64,000 bases of DNA from Paragyromitra xinjiangensis (Eukaryota > Ascomycota > Pezizomycetes > Pezizales > Discinaceae), in contig JBCAMK010000015.1 in the NCBI GenBank assembly GCA_038503065.1, positions 1,612,001 to 1,676,000 of the forward strand. Reading direction: 5' to 3'. The position numbers and the translations under genes were made by a program. Positions 32,751 to 45,372 of this stretch are shown here, piece after piece. Each line of letters begins with the position of its first letter. Position 1 is the first letter of the stretch. The notes below the pieces were generated by a model that searched no databases, had not been told where the DNA came from, and saw only the letters and a list, made by a program, of their open reading frames with translations.

Positions 32751-35242
32751 CTAATCAGCGCATACCAAGGAGTCAAACTCCTCCCACGATGTCAAATCCG
32801 CCATCAGACTATTCGGGCTATGTTCGGAAATATATTCCGCCCAGCCCGTTGGGTCATCCCCAGTCTCCGAATATTGACCATGAGTCATAGCAGCACTCTC
32901 ACCCATCGGAAGATCTACCATGCGAGGTTGCTGGAAAGTTTGGGCCTCAGGAGGAGAATGGTTGGTTTGGGTTTGCTCTTGTTGCTGTTGCTGCTGGCTC
33001 CGGTTTGTCTGTCGTGTTTGTTCCGTAGCTTCCAGCTTCAATTCCTCGAGCACTATCTTGTATCGCTGTGCCAGGGAATTGTCCTTAGCAGCAAAAACAA
33101 GCTGTGCTTGACACTTCTCTGCCGCCTCAAAATATTCTGCCCATACCCCTTGTCCGTCTAGCTTACGTTGGATGGTGTAAACGTAGAGTATGACGATAGC
33201 GCAAAAAGCGACATACTGGGTAAACTACGATGCCAGTCAGTATCAGAATACTTGGAGATATCTTTTTACATCATAAACTTACCCAAAATGCAGGGAAGAC
33301 CTGTTGGCCGGCACTATAGTCATCAACGATGCCCGCAACAATCATTGCTACATCAAGGCACTCTTTAGTGTTTGTCTCAAAAGATTGTTTAGAGTTTTGT
33401 TGAAGCGCCCCCGCTTTCCTCCATCTAAGACTTGCGAAATTACTGAGTAGAAACGGCCGGTTGATAAGAATGGCGGTGTGTGCATATGCAAGGCTAAGCA
33501 TTCTACTCTGTCTCTGTAAGATAGGCATCAACAGTGACGGCTCGACTTTACGTGGGTCAAGGAATGCAGGATGGCTGTCGCGCCAAATTCTTAGGTCAGA
33601 GGCGTATCGTGTTGCAATTTCAATCCGGCGATCCTCACTAATCCGTTTGATACTGTAGAGATCTTTTAGAACCCCAGACAATATTCGCCCAAGTCTATTC
33701 CAAACGTTAGCAAAGTGATTTCAGTTGAATACTAAGGAGTTTACAACCGTACCTCGCATGTAATACTGGTGCAATCATAACACAATGCGTTCGAGAGCCC
33801 GAAGGGATGACACCGCTGGAGCTTAAATCCTCATCGTTAATAAGGGAAGGAAGATCCTGGTCTAGATCCTCGTCATGAAAAATACTAGGTCGTCCCAGCA
33901 CCGCACTCAGATACTTGTCCATATTATACGAACACCAAAACACCCTCTTACGGCATTCCTGCTCAACATGGTCAACAACAGTTACTGCACCGAGCGGTTG
34001 CCGTTTTCGATGCAAGCCTAGCGCGTGAATCAAATGTGCCACAGTTCCAAAGAGACTCCTGCAGTGATTTATCCTTGAACAGGCAAGAAGGTAGAAACAC
34101 TGACAAAGGCGCGCTTGGACGCTTGTCAAACGGATGGGGCCTGCTTCAATGCTTAATTGGCGCTCAGCCGCATGGAAGTAACGGGCTCTGGTTGTAATTC
34201 ACCACATGTCAGCCAAGTTATAACGCCAGACATCAAAATTAATACGAGGAGTCTTCACCCGCCGTCATTCGAGAGTTGTTTCTTCGTCAGAGTCGAATAC
34301 TTTTTAGACTGTGCAAATATGAGTAGCAGTATTGCAGCCTTTTCTCTTTCGCCTTCCTTAAGCCCACTGCTTTCAAAGTTTTCATAAAACTCATCTAGCC
34401 ATTGCTCCACTGTTGGCCGATGCAAAAATCTGTATGTAGGCATTGCGTATGAAAAATATAAGTCCAGGAGCTCTTGTGCATCCGTTTTAGGAGGAAGAAT
34501 TAAAGAAGCGGCATCAAAACTGGACACGTGGGGATCACCGCTGGGAAAGATGGAAGAATTAGAAGTGGGCGAATTGATAAGATTAAGACGCTTTTGGACC
34601 CTTAGCAGAAAAGAAACACCAGAAGAAGACCCCACATATTGGCCTTGGCGGTCGGTATGAAGTAGCTCAGGAGAGGCTCGTGGAGAGTAAGCCCCATATC
34701 CTTCTAGTGATGGCGGGAGTTGTAAACTATCTGGAGGCTGGGGAAGGTTTTCCAAAGTTTTCAGTTGGTTTGAGTATAATTGTTTATCTTGACCAGAATA
34801 TGGAGCATCGGGCCCATCATGGAGATGATTAGGATCGCCTGTGTTGGCGACTGATTCTGCCATTGGTGAAAATGCATTTACTGACCCTCTAGAATTAGAT
34901 GGGGTCACAGCTCCCTGTATTTGCATGGGAACAGGAGTTCTCGATAGCTCCTTTGCAACACCTGACAAGCGTGCCCTAGGTTTTCCTCGATTGTATTCAG
35001 AATTGAATTGACAATCAATCGACCACTCCGTGCACCGCACACATGGACGTGTCCCACTGCAGCGTATCTTCTTTCTGCCACGTGAGGTCAGGGTCACGAA
35101 TCAAGTCACATATCAGGGGCACACCAGGGCTTACTTACTTCTTGCAAGCATCACAGGCACGACTTACTCGTTGTCTTTCCTTAGGCCCATTTCTAGTTAT
35201 CCGTGGTTGCCTCGTTCCGGCGTTCAATGTAGGAGAAGCCAT
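32751..35242 (-). CDS. Zn(II)2Cys6 transcription factor, five exons, 746 aa
   Basis: Exons 35242-35139, 35074-34259, 34187-33753, 33694-33283 and 33224-32751 total 2241 nt in frame. The binuclear zinc cluster is formed by splicing exons 1 and 2: C30-x2-C33-x6-C40-x5-C46-x2-C49-x6-C56, an exact fit to the family spacing. A fungal-specific regulator domain follows from about residue 220 (YFSYAMPTYRFLHRPTVEQW), with ALGLHRK and the block RKRVFWCSYNMDKYLSAVLG. The C-terminal part has a Gln-rich stretch and an acidic end that may activate transcription. It lies at the edge of the cluster, converging on the dehydratase gene, and is the obvious candidate regulator of the pathway. Confidence 0.93.
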
Positions 35243-36559
35243 AAAAACTGAATGAATTCCCCCAAAGTAGTGTGTGGAGAACGGGTAGCGAGGGGTTGGT
35301 TACGATCGGAAAAGCTACGGCTATAGATATCAACCCAGTCTTGGCGAGCTTTATAGCCGTGTTTATATCTGACATATGGTTAGCGTCAGCAAGTAACCAA
35401 TACGGCAAGGATTCTAACCAATAGAGATATGGGGATAGGTATGATAGATAGGACAAAATGCTAGAACTGTAACTCCGAAAAACAGCAGTGGAAGCGTGGC
35501 CCATGGTCCATTCATCTACTGTTGTATAATAGCGACTAGCATCAACCGTTGCTCAGTAGGGGATGTAACATAAATTAAAGGAGATTAACCCTTACTCTTT
35601 TGGCTACCTCCTCCTACATGAGGGGATATATATAATCAATAAGGAGGAGTTACTTGAGACAACCTAAGTACCCAACCCATAAGTCGGCTATCCCTGTCTA
35701 GGCACCAGTCACGACAAACAAAAAGTACATCTATTTGGATATTCTCTCATAGTATAACAGCAGATGCTCATAGAGCTGCAACTACCAACTCCCAACGTAG
35801 AAGTACATTAAGGGGTTGGTACGAAAAAACCAGGATCCTGTGAATAGATGCGCCGAGGCCGCTCGGCTAGTATTTTAGATCTTCAATATCATGATCTACC
35901 GGAAACAAATAAAAGGCCTGAGTCCCACGCGACTGATAGGATGCAGAGCAGGGATTCGTGCATCCCTAGCCACGAGTAGCCGTGAATGCGGGGAATTATT
36001 GTGCATGGGATCGTCACTGCTAAATAACCTTGCACCCTACATCTATTAATCAATTGCAGTAGCACCGCGTGTTCTATTTCGCTACTGTGGAGTTACGCAT
36101 ACAACCATACTCCCGAAATACACGAAGCTAAATTACATTATTTAGTCTCGGGATCGACGCTAGTTTACTCTATTAAATATATAATAGCTGGGTTTTACTA
36201 GAGCCTTATTTCATTATGTTGTTACTCTACGAGCGTCTTTGCTAGCCCTGAAATAGCTAGCACGATCAACCTAAGGATATGCGACTTCTCGTGAGAAGCA
36301 ATCTCATCCAATTGCTGCTTTAGGGATCAAAGATATAAATTGATGGGTAATTGGATAAAACACGACAAACTTTTTACCCAATCCAACCCTTCCTATCAAA
36401 GAATGTGTATTTCTCGTCTGTCCCTCTCCATATGCATTTCCGATACTAGTACAATCAAAATTCGGGTTATTTTTGCCCAATTGCAATAACCAACCCGGGA
36501 TAGTCAGCTCAAAGTATCCCTTTATACTTCCATATCCCACACAAGAAAACTCAATAAAA
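35243..36559. other. Intergenic region upstream of the regulator
   Basis: It holds the regulator's promoter and the 3' flank of the amidoligase gene. AT-rich, with no supported gene. I found no TATCCG here, unlike the enzyme promoters. Confidence 0.5.
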
Positions 36560-37549
36560 TTACTTCATCAGTGCATGCTTTCTCCTACACTTTTTTCTCT
36601 CTCCTAAAGCCTTCCCTCGTCTGCCTTGTAGCACTTTTGGGATACCATAAACGTAAAGCACAACTGGCGGGATACCTTCTCGAGCCCATTCAGTAAATAA
36701 ATAATCCGGAGTTCTCACAGCAGCCATAAGAAATTTGGTCACAGTTTTAACCCAGCGAAGTATATCTTCTGCACAGACAGTTCCAATAGCCTGACGAAAC
36801 TCAATAGTCCCATACAGATTTAAACACATAAAATTATAACGAAAGCACCGCGATGGGTGATACTGATCAGTACCCGTTCGGACCCAGCCGTTGACGATAC
36901 AAATAAATGAGTTGAAATCCCGCGCTTCGTCGATTTTTGCTAGGGCCTCCGTGTCTGAGAGACCTTGGAGAGGTGCACAACCGCGGTTGGAATTAGTGAA
37001 GCTATTTTTGAGGTTGCGGCATTTTGGATGCAACTCGTCCATATATTTTTCAAAGAGAACAATTGCCTTCGCAACCCGTTTTACCTCGGGTAGGGTATAG
37101 GCTCGCCCACCTACAGCTATGTGAACGTGAAGACCAGTTGAGTAATTGAAGGCTATTGTGGCTCCTGATTTCTCTGCTGCAGTAGTAATAGCTTGGCACA
37201 TCTGTGGAATAACCCAGTTCCAATCATTACCCTTGAGTATAGGTGTTGCCACCTCTACTGATGTGTCCATGATATTTTCGGGGAATATTGTACAATCTTC
37301 TTTCACCTGAAAGTAATTGGATCTTACAACGGCGCTTCTTATGGAGCTTGATGGGAGCAGGCAGTGGGTGCCGAGAGCCTTAGCTAATGGCTTAAGGGCT
37401 GCACCAATAAACTCGTGACATCCCGTTTGCGCTGGCATGTTCAGCAGGATCATCTCCAGCTCAACTCCGACGGTAATTTTTCGGGGGTCTATGCCAGGGA
37501 AGTTAAGACGCTGTTGCCTTGATACAGGAACCGATTTTCTCGAGGACAT
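36560..37549 (-). CDS. Putative amidoligase family protein, 329 aa
   Basis: The frame from ATG 37549 to TAA 36560 encodes ITVGVELEMIL near the start, YSTGLHVHIAVGG in the middle and YGTIEFRQAIGT later. These are hallmarks of the fungal putative amidoligase family related to glutamine synthetase-like carboxylate-amine ligases: an E-x-E strand and an H-x-H motif for metal/ATP. Substrates are not known. The frame stays open upstream to 37609, where TTTTTTAG could be a splice acceptor. A possible 5' exon starts MSSSSTLDDDNDD at about 37775, but no well-matched donor in the right phase exists, so I keep the first internal ATG. The C-terminus is basic (RRGKALGERKKCRRKH). Confidence 0.85.
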   Translation of the reverse strand: MSSRKSVPVSRQQRLNFPGIDPRKITVGVELEMILLNMPAQTGCHEFIGAALKPLAKALGTHCLLPSSSIRSAVVRSNYFQVKEDCTIFPENIMDTSVEVATPILKGNDWNWVIPQMCQAITTAAEKSGATIAFNYSTGLHVHIAVGGRAYTLPEVKRVAKAIVLFEKYMDELHPKCRNLKNSFTNSNRGCAPLQGLSDTEALAKIDEARDFNSFICIVNGWVRTGTDQYHPSRCFRYNFMCLNLYGTIEFRQAIGTVCAEDILRWVKTVTKFLMAAVRTPDYLFTEWAREGIPPVVLYVYGIPKVLQGRRGKALGERKKCRRKHALMK

Positions 37550-38083
37550 GGTCGAAGGACACGATGACGAGGACTCGGTCAGTATTTTCCCCTCTCCGAT
37601 CACATCCTAAAAAATCACTATTAGCCCCACCGTTGACTGCAAAGGGCTCCTAGGAGAAAGTCACGTATCCAAACATTTTTTCCCTCTAGGTGCTTTAATC
37701 CTGAAGAGTTGTCATCAAAATTAGACACCCCTCCAACATCATCGTTGTCATCATCAAGGGTAGAACTAGAGCTCATTTCAAGTTTCGCTACTATCCTTGA
37801 GAGTGTCTTAAAAGCAAAAACAATCTCTGGCGAGAGGTAGACTTATCAGCCACAGAGGATTGAGGCCAGAAAGAAACCCAGTTGAGAGATGAGAGGCTGC
37901 CCTAGATGAACAAAAAAAGGAAGGAAGCAACCCAGAAGGACAAGGAGGGGTAGAAGATTTGGAGTCCAAGGATGGTTTCCTCCACCGCTACATCGGAATT
38001 TATATGCGTGTGTGATTAATCAATCGATCAATCGGGATTTTATACGTAAATGAGTTACTACTACTACTAATCGGAATTTTATC
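37550..38083. promoter_or_regulatory. Divergent promoter region
   Basis: It separates the amidoligase gene from the divergently transcribed gene at 38084. Part of it (about 37620-37775) may be a 5' exon and intron of the amidoligase gene. Confidence 0.4.
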
Positions 38084-39094
38084 ATGGATAGTCACTCGAG
38101 TCACGAGGTCACGAGCCATCACTCGATACATAAGGCCACAAACCATCCATTTGGACCCCTTCAACAGAAAACTTCCCCATCCCCTAACCTACTACCGCCC
38201 ATCTTCCCCCCAATCATGCCCACCGCGGTAATATCTGCCCTTATCAAAGCTGGCAATCTCTCTCACAAAACCCTCCCACAATTTACCAGAGCCAGCTCAA
38301 TTGAATCCATGTGCTGTATCCCGCAGCAAGCTGTTGATGCAGCCCTCAGCACCCCCACACTGAAGAACGGCCGCTTTCTCATCTTCTACCGCTGCACTAC
38401 TATCATTATCGATGATCCCTCAATGCGCACGCCTGATGCGAGCTTCCGGCAACGCTGCGACGTGTGTCAAGGCTGGGAATTCGAACTTACACAAGAAGGG
38501 ACAGTGAAGTATAATGGGCTCTACAGAGGACTAGAAATTGATACCGAGCAGGAATGGACAACGGGCAGGGCGGAGATCAAGAACTTGGTTAGCCCACACG
38601 GAGCCATCTCTCCTAAAAAAAAACAGCCACGACAAACAACAGAAGAGAATCAAGATATCCCCGCAAAGATATCCCGCAAAGAATATCCCAACAAAGATAG
38701 CGATCTCCACGAGAGCTATGATCTTACCTACCGATTTGCTCTCTACGGCTGCGGTGACCATGTATCCGTTGTTTCTACCATTCGTGACGCAACTGGTCAA
38801 GGCACGTGGAAACGCCTTCTTAACGAACCTAGGAAAAGCTATAGGAGTACACACGTCCTGTACATCTCTCTTCCGGAACTTATCGGACATATGATTGCAT
38901 GCGGTGTTGCAGCAGGGGATGTGACAAGATCCTTGCAGCAGGGTGAGTGGGGGTCTGTCAAGTTGAATTTCCATGCTATGGAATGGAGAGGCCCGGAGAG
39001 CATAAGAAGTGGGAGAGATGCAAAACCAAAAGATAAATGGAAAGAAGGGTGGTGGTATACATGGAGGCCGGGGATGGAAGTGTGGGTTTGTTGA
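38084..39094 (+). CDS. Unrecognised protein, single exon, 336 aa
   Basis: An uninterrupted frame runs from ATG 38084 to TGA 39094. The first 45 residues are His/Ser/Pro-rich and probably disordered. A folded-looking part includes a C-x2-C pair in RCDVCQGWEF, a Lys-rich linker (SPKKKQPRQT), then FALYGCGDHVSV and YISLPELIGHMIACGVAAG. The end is Trp-rich (KEGWWYTWRPGMEVWVC). I recognise no family. Divergent placement next to the amidoligase may mean co-expression. ORF length and composition support a real gene. Confidence 0.65.
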   Translation: MDSHSSHEVTSHHSIHKATNHPFGPLQQKTSPSPNLLPPIFPPIMPTAVISALIKAGNLSHKTLPQFTRASSIESMCCIPQQAVDAALSTPTLKNGRFLIFYRCTTIIIDDPSMRTPDASFRQRCDVCQGWEFELTQEGTVKYNGLYRGLEIDTEQEWTTGRAEIKNLVSPHGAISPKKKQPRQTTEENQDIPAKISRKEYPNKDSDLHESYDLTYRFALYGCGDHVSVVSTIRDATGQGTWKRLLNEPRKSYRSTHVLYISLPELIGHMIACGVAAGDVTRSLQQGEWGSVKLNFHAMEWRGPESIRSGRDAKPKDKWKEGWWYTWRPGMEVWVC

Positions 39095-42000
39095 TGGTTG
39101 AGTAAGACCTTATTGTGTCCCTGATCAAGCACAAAAATGATAAAACGTTTGTTGATTGTAAATGTTGATTGTCTGTCCTCTCCTCCTCTCCCTGTCCACC
39201 AGATGATGCCTTGCTCCTATGTCCCCGGTAACAGCAGGATTCAATCAAAAGTACTAAAATTATACCACATTAAATTAATTCCTGACCCAGAAATTCAGCT
39301 TTAGGGAACAATAAGGATAAGATCGTGTTAAAAAGAGCACCAAATGGCCCATATCCAAGCAGTAGGTTTGCGGGTTAGAAACTATCTCTATAGACTAAAT
39401 TTCATTCTAGAGTTTCCCACTATCTATCAAATACTATCAGAGCATCACCACAGATATTTGACTGGCAAGCGGTAGGGATGCTACTGACTCGAGGTGCCTT
39501 TCAATTTCCCCCTATTTTGTCTTCCGATCTCCTATATTTGCTATATGACAGCTGACCTTCCTATAAGAGAGACGACCTACATCCTGAAGGCTAGGATAAT
39601 AAAGCTTCACCTACCAATTAAGAGTACAAAGGTCGGACAGATGCCAACAATCCATAGCATGAGCCGATTCAAAGTACATCACCCCAAATAGTGAGTCCAA
39701 TGTCAGACTTGAAACCACGTGCTAGTTACATGGGAATTTTAAAAATTCGCAATATCAACTCACCCCTAGACTCAACCCTCTATACATCGCCTTCCGATCA
39801 AGCGATGGAAATATTAAGGGTCGTGCACCGGAGGACGAAGAAGTATGAAATTAGCGGATTATACGAAGAAATAAAACCTAGCTCTCTGAGGAGAACTAAC
39901 ACCAGCTCGCAGCAGCTAACGAATTAGTCAACAACCGGTTTGAGTGAATAAGTTAATAACTGGGAGGAAGAAGAAACAAGAGTACGATCAGATGTTTGGG
40001 CTTCTATGAAGCTAATTCATTATCCCCATACTCTACTATACTCACCCAAAATCAATCCATTCACCTTAGCCCCCCTCCGCGTTCCGACATCACAAACTCT
40101 AGTTAGTGAGTGATTCGTTATGGCTGATATCATTCCTGTTACCCGGCTAGCGTACAGACTCGAGCCTATCACCATGCAGCTTCATACCTGGGCCATGCAA
40201 CCACGGAAATGCATAATATAAGGTATCAGCCAGGTTCTTCATCTCGACTACCATCTTGTGGATCTTGTTCTTTACCGGTAGCGAGAAATTAAAGTATAGA
40301 TACTGTAGTTGGTGTATCTAAAAAAAACCCACATCAAATAAATGCCGTAAACACGTAGCTAACCAATCTCTGCTAGCAGACTAGCTCAACCGTCATATTA
40401 GGTATTGGCCTTGAGATTTAAGCACGGCACACTGCAGAACTAGTGTTTTGTCGAAGGTCTGGTCGCTTTAGGTATTTTAGTTGACCATAAAGACTTAAGG
40501 ATATAAACGTTCAAGCTGAAGGAGCCGGTCCTTTTAGTAATTCGGCTCTAAACTGACTTCCCCTCTACTATGGGCACACCCCAATCAGGAGCCAGTTTGA
40601 GCTCTTCTCCTTCAGTCTACAAAGCATCGCCAAGGCGTCGGGTCGAGCCTATCAGAATGGCAAATGAACCTCACCAGGTAATATCTTAGGGCAAAAGCCC
40701 AGCGATTAAGTTATGATGCGAGGGTGGCTTCGGAACTTCAAGCCTAGATCTCCAGATGTTGGGGGCCTTTCGCATGACGAGGTACATAGAAGCCTTGGGG
40801 CTGCTTATCCAATCACCAACCATTCAAAAAGGGGGCCTCTCCCAACACTTTGGGGACTTGGGATGGCGAAATGGTTGTCTACAAGGATATCCGGATGATC
40901 ATCCCCAGGATTAGATGCCACAAACCTTCTTGCATCTTGCTCCCCATTCGTCACTTATCCGCTTGGTGATTGCTGACAGATCAATCAAGCATGCTTACGA
41001 TAGCTGTCTTTTAGCCCGCTGTTGCGGATCATTGAATTGTGACTTGATTACTGAGATGTCGCCGTGCTGTATATATGAAGATAGGTTCTATTTATCTAGG
41101 TGAAACCCATGGCACCTATACACACTTACAGCTCAGGCCCGTCAAACCTTCAGTCGGATTTCTACAGCTTTCCATTCAACTCTAGTTAGCGGACAGCAAT
41201 TTCTTAATTAGCAACTTCGAACGCAGCAACCGGAAACCCCAGCTACACCACCTACCGAATCCACTAAAAGACGCCTCAATGCCCGAAGTTTTGATTTCAG
41301 CGCTCAAATAATACTTGATCCTCAAAGCCTCTATTTCACCAACCGAATCCCCGGAAGAAATCTTATATCGTTAGGATCAACGCCGCAACGTTTTGAAGAA
41401 TACTCAGGGTGGGGTGTCGATTGCCATTCGGTTGCGAGACTGTAAAAGTCACCAGAAGAAATACAAGCACCTTGGGTAGCGGTACTGAAGTATGGGCACA
41501 AAGAATCTGGAGGGCAAGGTTAACGAAAATCAATGCGCTCGAGCGTTCGCGAGTATCTGAAGTATATCTATAGACCGAGATAAGTCTACATACGGCCCCA
41601 AAAGCTTCACCGATTTACGAGTAGTACCATTGGTAGACTATCTACTTAGGCTACAAAATTTTTTTTTGATAGTAATGATTAGCTATTTTACCATCCAGGT
41701 CGAAATTGCACCAAGGAACAGCAGATTCTCACCATTTCGCGCAAGGTCTACACACCGAAATACTTGGTACGCACGTAACACCAAGCCTACCTAACCCCTC
41801 AATTATTGATTCCCTAGTCTCAGCTGTTTACGGCGACGCTCAAAAGTGTACAAGACGAGCAACACATTAAGAATAAGGCAACGCACTGCTGATCAGAGTC
41901 ACTTCCTATGGTAGGACAATCAATCCAGCAAATTTATTTCAAAAATGAGCGTATTTGGCATCGGGCAAGTATCCGCAGCTGGTTGGCACAAGGGCAAAGT

Positions 42001-45000
42001 CCGGGGTTTATAGACTTTTTATAGAAGCAGAAATAATTCTTGGCCGCGATCCTTTAGCTGCATCACCAACAAGCAGGGTGCATTATCCAACGATCTAGCA
42101 TCTAGAGCGATGGGAAAGGAACACCGATATCTCCTGCGAACCCGTTTGACGAACCCGTTTGACACAGCCGTCCGATCAAATACAAGGTTGTTAACCTCGC
42201 CGAGATTTAACCCTTCCAGGGAATAATATGGAGGCTTGTATTAATCTATCTGATGCTTCATATCTCTTTTGTAACGAATGAGAACAAGATTTCAAGGATT
42301 GTTAATCTCAGCCCTACCCTCACCGAAACCTTAAGTCCTGCGGTATGGCACATAGCCCAATCCAACCCCCGCAATTTCTAGCCCCACCAGGAGCTTCTCA
42401 GGTGCCTCGGTTGCGCTTGATATAAAAATCGCTTTCATTGCACAGCCGTTGACTCAGGTGATCTCCGCTAGGTAGCTTCTCCTGAAGATCGAACTCAAGC
42501 GCCCTAGCTGATGATCAAAGTCGCGAGTTTGTAGAGTGTGCCAAACTGTCGGGATTTTCAGCCGCAAGTCCCTTACTGTATGTTTGGCGGCTAGCTGCCT
42601 ACTAACTGCCGGTAGGTCCTACCCACGCTAAGTCGCCGACCTGAATTAGATGGAGATAGATGGCCAGCGGTCACATTCACGCACCCTACCATATGGCAGG
42701 CTGTGTGCAATCACTGTTGCTCGACCTAGTTTTATGCTATAGAGCAGAGCAGGATTTGGGTAGGCTGTACATGTATCACCACTACTCAATCTCTTGCCCC
42801 GGTGTATGCTGAGTGTGTCGATATAATATCAGGGTTAGGTCTAGGACAACAGGGCTGCATAAGAATACATTTTGTGCCGACACCCGCATCCATACACGTC
42901 ATTTCAAGGCTATCGCTGTTGGTATGGTTGTATTTTTTTTGATTGTGCGCTCCAACCGCTACGTGGTTGGCCATGAGAAATTTATGATGAATCCCGACGA
43001 TGAAGGTCGACGACATGATATCGCATTCCCAAACTTCGCAGGGAAATTAGCAGTTTTCATGGCCACCTACTCCCAATTACTAAAGGCATCTTCCAGAGAA
43101 GCAGTCTTAGTCAAACGCAATCAGCACGATGTTTGCATCGATCAAGGCTTGCAAGCTACAGAATTGGTAAATACTGTGGGCTAAGAAGCTGCTGGATTGA
43201 TTTCACAGGCTACCAGATCGGATATCTCGGTAGAAGCTCCGTTGGCATCACGTCTCAAGATGGTGTGCTATCGGCTTTTGAGGGTGGGAATTTATTTCTA
43301 CATTGAGATGTCTCTGGGGATATTGGGTTACACGGGTTTGAGATCCCGAGGCTCGAGGTCTGATTAGAACTTGACTGGGCTTCCTTTTGGCACAATCTTC
43401 AGGGTGGAGCCTTGCTTTCTCACTGAAAGGAATTGTATGTCTCGGGGCTCAAATCCGTCAATCCAAAAACAGGTATTGATATCCGTAAGAAAGAAATAGA
43501 GTAGGAAAACACTGGACAAGCATTACGGATAGTTCCCCGCAAAACGGCGACTATGTATGATCCATGTTACCTACCTACCGCCCACGGGACTTTAGTATAA
43601 CATTTAGAGCCATCTTTTATCCGGCTGCCGTGTTTCCTTCGGAGCCGCCAGCAGAATGGAGGAACGGAAGAGGAAAAAAAGCTTGGCCCTAGGCCTTTCT
43701 GTACAATTTTCTGTACAGTCAGTCCATTTCATCGCAAGGTGTGCTTACGAAATGTGGCAGCCATGCACATGCCCGCTTAACTCATCGTGCAGGTGGATAA
43801 TTTAAAGTTATTTGAAGCAACCACCTGCTAGAGAATAGTACATGATGCCCCTACATATGTCTGTACAGCCTCCCTCGACCATGGTCGATGGACAAGGAGG
43901 TATGGACTTCGTGGACCTGGACATCCTAGAATTGGCAAAGCAGCTACATTTACGCGACGTATCGCACCATCCAACCCACTCCGTTTCCCAAACGCAATAA
44001 TCTAGGGCCTTGGTCCTACCTGATACCAAGCACTCGCTTCAAGGGACTCGAAAGAGGAGAGCGACATGTTCAAAACGCTCCTGATCGAAGCCCATGTTTA
44101 TCCGGACAAATGCGGACTTTTAAAGGCACGCTAGGCGAAAAGCTTGAACGTTAAAGCAAGATTTTCAACTGTCAACGTGCAACTTGAGCCGCCCGGTACC
44201 GTTACAGGTTGTTGCTTTTTTGAGAAATCCACACTAATTTGAACGATCGAAAACCCCTTGCAAGTTGCAACCGCAAGGTGCTCAATAACTGCCAGGGTCA
44301 TTATCCACTGTTGGCTTTCGAGAAGAGTCCGGTTGAGGTAAAGCTTGTTCCAAACATCTCCGGCGAAATTCAGTCATCTAGAAAGAGGTGTATCAGTATC
44401 CAATCGAGTCCAATTTTAATCGCAACTGCGGAACCCAAAAGGAGTAGAATATGAGCCGAGAAGGCCTGGGAATTCGTGAACCAACGACCAAGTGTTTGGG
44501 TGTTTCTATTCAACTCTAAATTCATGTGCGGGCACCCCCGGGTGGGTTCCCACCATGCTCGTTTTGAAATTTGGCCCGTCTTGGAAAACTCAGCCCCAAC
44601 AAAGCTAACAATTTCGAGCTCCGTAACGGCCAAACCAACATATGCAGAAGTCCTGCTTCTCGAGCGAAAGGAAACAATAGGGAAGAAAGAAAGTAGCACT
44701 TCGCATCGCATAACGACTTTGTCTTCGCCGAAACGGTCCACATAACAGTTTGGCTGGGGCTGGGCATCACCCATCACTCTTATCCAATCGATCGTTCCCC
44801 CAACCGGAAAGCGGGGGCAAATACCTAGGTACCGTGGAGTATACATACACGATAATCTGAAGCTCTTCTATTGTCGGCCACCCCAACTCTCCCCCCTATC
44901 CTCTCATACTCTACATAACTCCCCGGCACCCTCCGCTAAGCCCAGGGCCAGGACTTGACTGACACATCGCTTATCCCCTTCAGCATAAAGTCGACAGTTT

Positions 45001-45372
45001 CCCAGGGACCGCCAGGCACGATCCACACCATCAAGGGAGAGCGCGTTGAACTCCGCCTCACCAAAAGCCTCACTTCTGTACTCTATCGTGACCCCGATAA
45101 CTCTCCCAACCGCCCGCTCGCCATCTGACAACGTCTGACGGTTCCTCAGCTCTATCGTTTCTCCGTAGTCCCAGCCCTACACCTCCTCCAAATCGCCACA
45201 TTCTGGCACTACGTTCCGGTATCTACTTAAGTGGACGGACATTGCCGTGGACATAGATAAAAGGGTCTCTATCCCATATTCCCTCCAACGAGCCGCACAT
45301 AACTGTTGAACAACCTCCTTGATACATATTCTTTTACCGTTTATTAAATAAGTCCAACGCGTCATCTTCAAA
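39095..45372. other. Long gene-poor region
   Basis: No gene with convincing splice structure or domain is visible over 6.3 kb. Several ORFs of 60-160 codons occur on both strands, the longest at 44370-44846 (minus) and 42813-43184 (plus), but none shows a recognised motif, and some lack an ATG. The last few hundred bases are C-rich and probably belong to the bZIP promoter and leader. Confidence 0.5.

Noticed and set aside
37620..37775. Possible 5' exon of the amidoligase gene starting MSSSSTLDDDNDD
   Set aside because: No well-matched donor gives the correct phase to the TTTTTTAG acceptor, so I did not join it.
42813..43184. 123-codon ORF on the plus strand
   Set aside because: It opens without an ATG, has no recognised motif and lies in a region of no other coding signal.
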